From: CAZTME01 sp964614795
GTDB taxonomy: Bacteria > Patescibacteriota > Microgenomatia > UBA1400 > PJMF01
Assembly: GCA_964614795.1 (NCBI GenBank)
Contig: CAZTME010000008.1
Span: 1-21,044 of the forward strand
Direction of reading: 5' to 3'
DNA: 21,044 nt
Part shown: positions 20,581 to 21,044 of the stretch, piece by piece
How the letters are laid out: each line of letters opens with the position of its first letter
How positions within the stretch are numbered: position 1 is the stretch's first letter
The notes under the pieces: generated by a model
What the model saw: only the letters and a program-made list of their open reading frames with translations
Database searches by the model: none
What the model was told of the DNA's origin: nothing
Translations under genes and position numbers: made by a program

Positions 20581-21044
20581 TGTCAAAGAAATTAATATTT
20601 TTCACAGCAATCTGTTTGGGAATTTTAACTTTATTACTAAGTTTAAATTTATTTTTTTCTCAATCAGATCAAGTGATTAACCCAAAAAATTGGCAAGGAA
20701 TTGAAGACAGACAAAAAGTGTCAGTTTTATTAGCCAATCATGAACTTTTTGTAGAAGTTGTCAACTCTTCAGCATCAATCACTCAAGGTTTGAGTGGTCG
20801 AAGTGAAATTGGAGCCGATGGCATGTTGTTTGTTTTGCCAACTCAACAAACGGCCAGTTTTTGGATGAAGGATATGAAGTTTGCTTTAGATTTTGTTTGG
20901 ATTAATGACCAAAAAGTTGTGGATATAACAACCAATGTTCAGCCTCCATTGAATAATCAAGATTTTTTGCCAACTTACTCACCAAATAAAGAAGTAGATA
21001 TGGTCTTGGAACTCCCTGCGGGAAGCGTTGAAGAGCTGGAAGTG
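20580..21044 (+). CDS. DUF192 family exported protein (partial, runs off the window)
   Basis: At least 155 aa; the 3' end is cut by the window edge, but the domain is nearly complete. An N-terminal TM or signal anchor (about 5-26) is followed by the DUF192 fold: VSVLLANHELFVEVV, GLSGR (70-74), GMLFVLP (81-87), FWMKDMKFALDFVWI (94-108), and LELPAG (143-148). DUF192 proteins are small exported beta-rich proteins of unknown biochemical role. The ATG overlaps the lgt stop by one base, so the two are coupled. No lipobox Cys is present, so it is not an Lgt substrate by this sequence. Confidence 0.88.
   Translation, partial: MSKKLIFFTAICLGILTLLLSLNLFFSQSDQVINPKNWQGIEDRQKVSVLLANHELFVEVVNSSASITQGLSGRSEIGADGMLFVLPTQQTASFWMKDMKFALDFVWINDQKVVDITTNVQPPLNNQDFLPTYSPNKEVDMVLELPAGSVEELEV

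Noticed and set aside
1..21044. CRISPR array, tRNA or rRNA genes
   Set aside because: I looked through all intergenic stretches and saw no regularly spaced direct repeats, no cloverleaf-like sequence with a T-loop motif, and no conserved rRNA segments.

Overview
The window looks like a scaffold piece from a Candidate Phyla Radiation (Patescibacteria) bacterium, most likely in or near the Microgenomates. I infer this from protein flavour and gene content, not from a marker-gene tree. The clues are a long run of small two-helix VirB2/TrbC-like pilin proteins, an archaeal-type ATP-dependent DNA ligase, near-absence of Shine-Dalgarno sequences, promoter boxes so close to start codons that leaderless transcripts are likely, and low G+C outside the ligase gene. 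TGA is used as a normal stop (for example at about 1215, 15428 and 20578), so this is not a TGA-recoded CPR lineage. A 35-N scaffold gap at 3025-3059 breaks one gene.

Region 1 (264-7506, all minus strand) is a ten-gene array of VirB2-like pilin or membrane-pore proteins. Each has a pair of transmembrane helices around a short basic loop, often of the form GGDxGKxxxARxRI, on which very different exported domains have been added. Two members carry large Cys-rich or Ig-like ectodomains. Transcription runs from 7506 down to 264. Likely promoters lie before 7506, 5752, 3759 and 581. The last gene (264-581) is the smallest and has its own consensus promoter, the only strong Shine-Dalgarno in the window and a Rho-independent terminator, so it is the best candidate for the major pilin. 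No VirB4/VirD4 ATPase is visible here.

Region 2 (7602-10440) holds a secreted coiled-coil/SpoIID peptidoglycan-cleaving protein, divergent from the pilin array and sharing its upstream region, then recF in the opposite direction. recF contains a striking in-frame GC-rich palindrome.

Region 3 (10441-14977) starts with a roughly 500-base non-coding stretch carrying one copy of a dispersed hairpin repeat. It continues on the plus strand with an NAD(P)H-hydrate dehydratase, a Fic-domain protein with a C-terminal winged helix, and the GC-rich ATP-dependent DNA ligase.

Region 4 (14943-16552, minus strand) is a two-gene unit: a GT28 (MurG/MGDG synthase-like) glycosyltransferase translationally coupled to an unrecognised protein whose 3' end overlaps the ligase gene.

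Region 5 (16576-21044, plus strand) is a probable operon: peptidyl-tRNA hydrolase, a small unknown protein, a membrane-anchored GH3 glycosidase, a five-helix membrane protein, prolipoprotein diacylglyceryl transferase (lgt) and a DUF192 protein that runs off the edge. Much of regions 2, 4 and 5 concerns envelope and wall remodelling, fitting a monoderm cell whose surface must be opened for a pilus or secretion channel.

Two families of dispersed intergenic hairpin repeats (copies near 7, 3917 and 10828; and near 4072, 9341 and 19671) are not explained by any gene and are among the most interesting unexplained signals.
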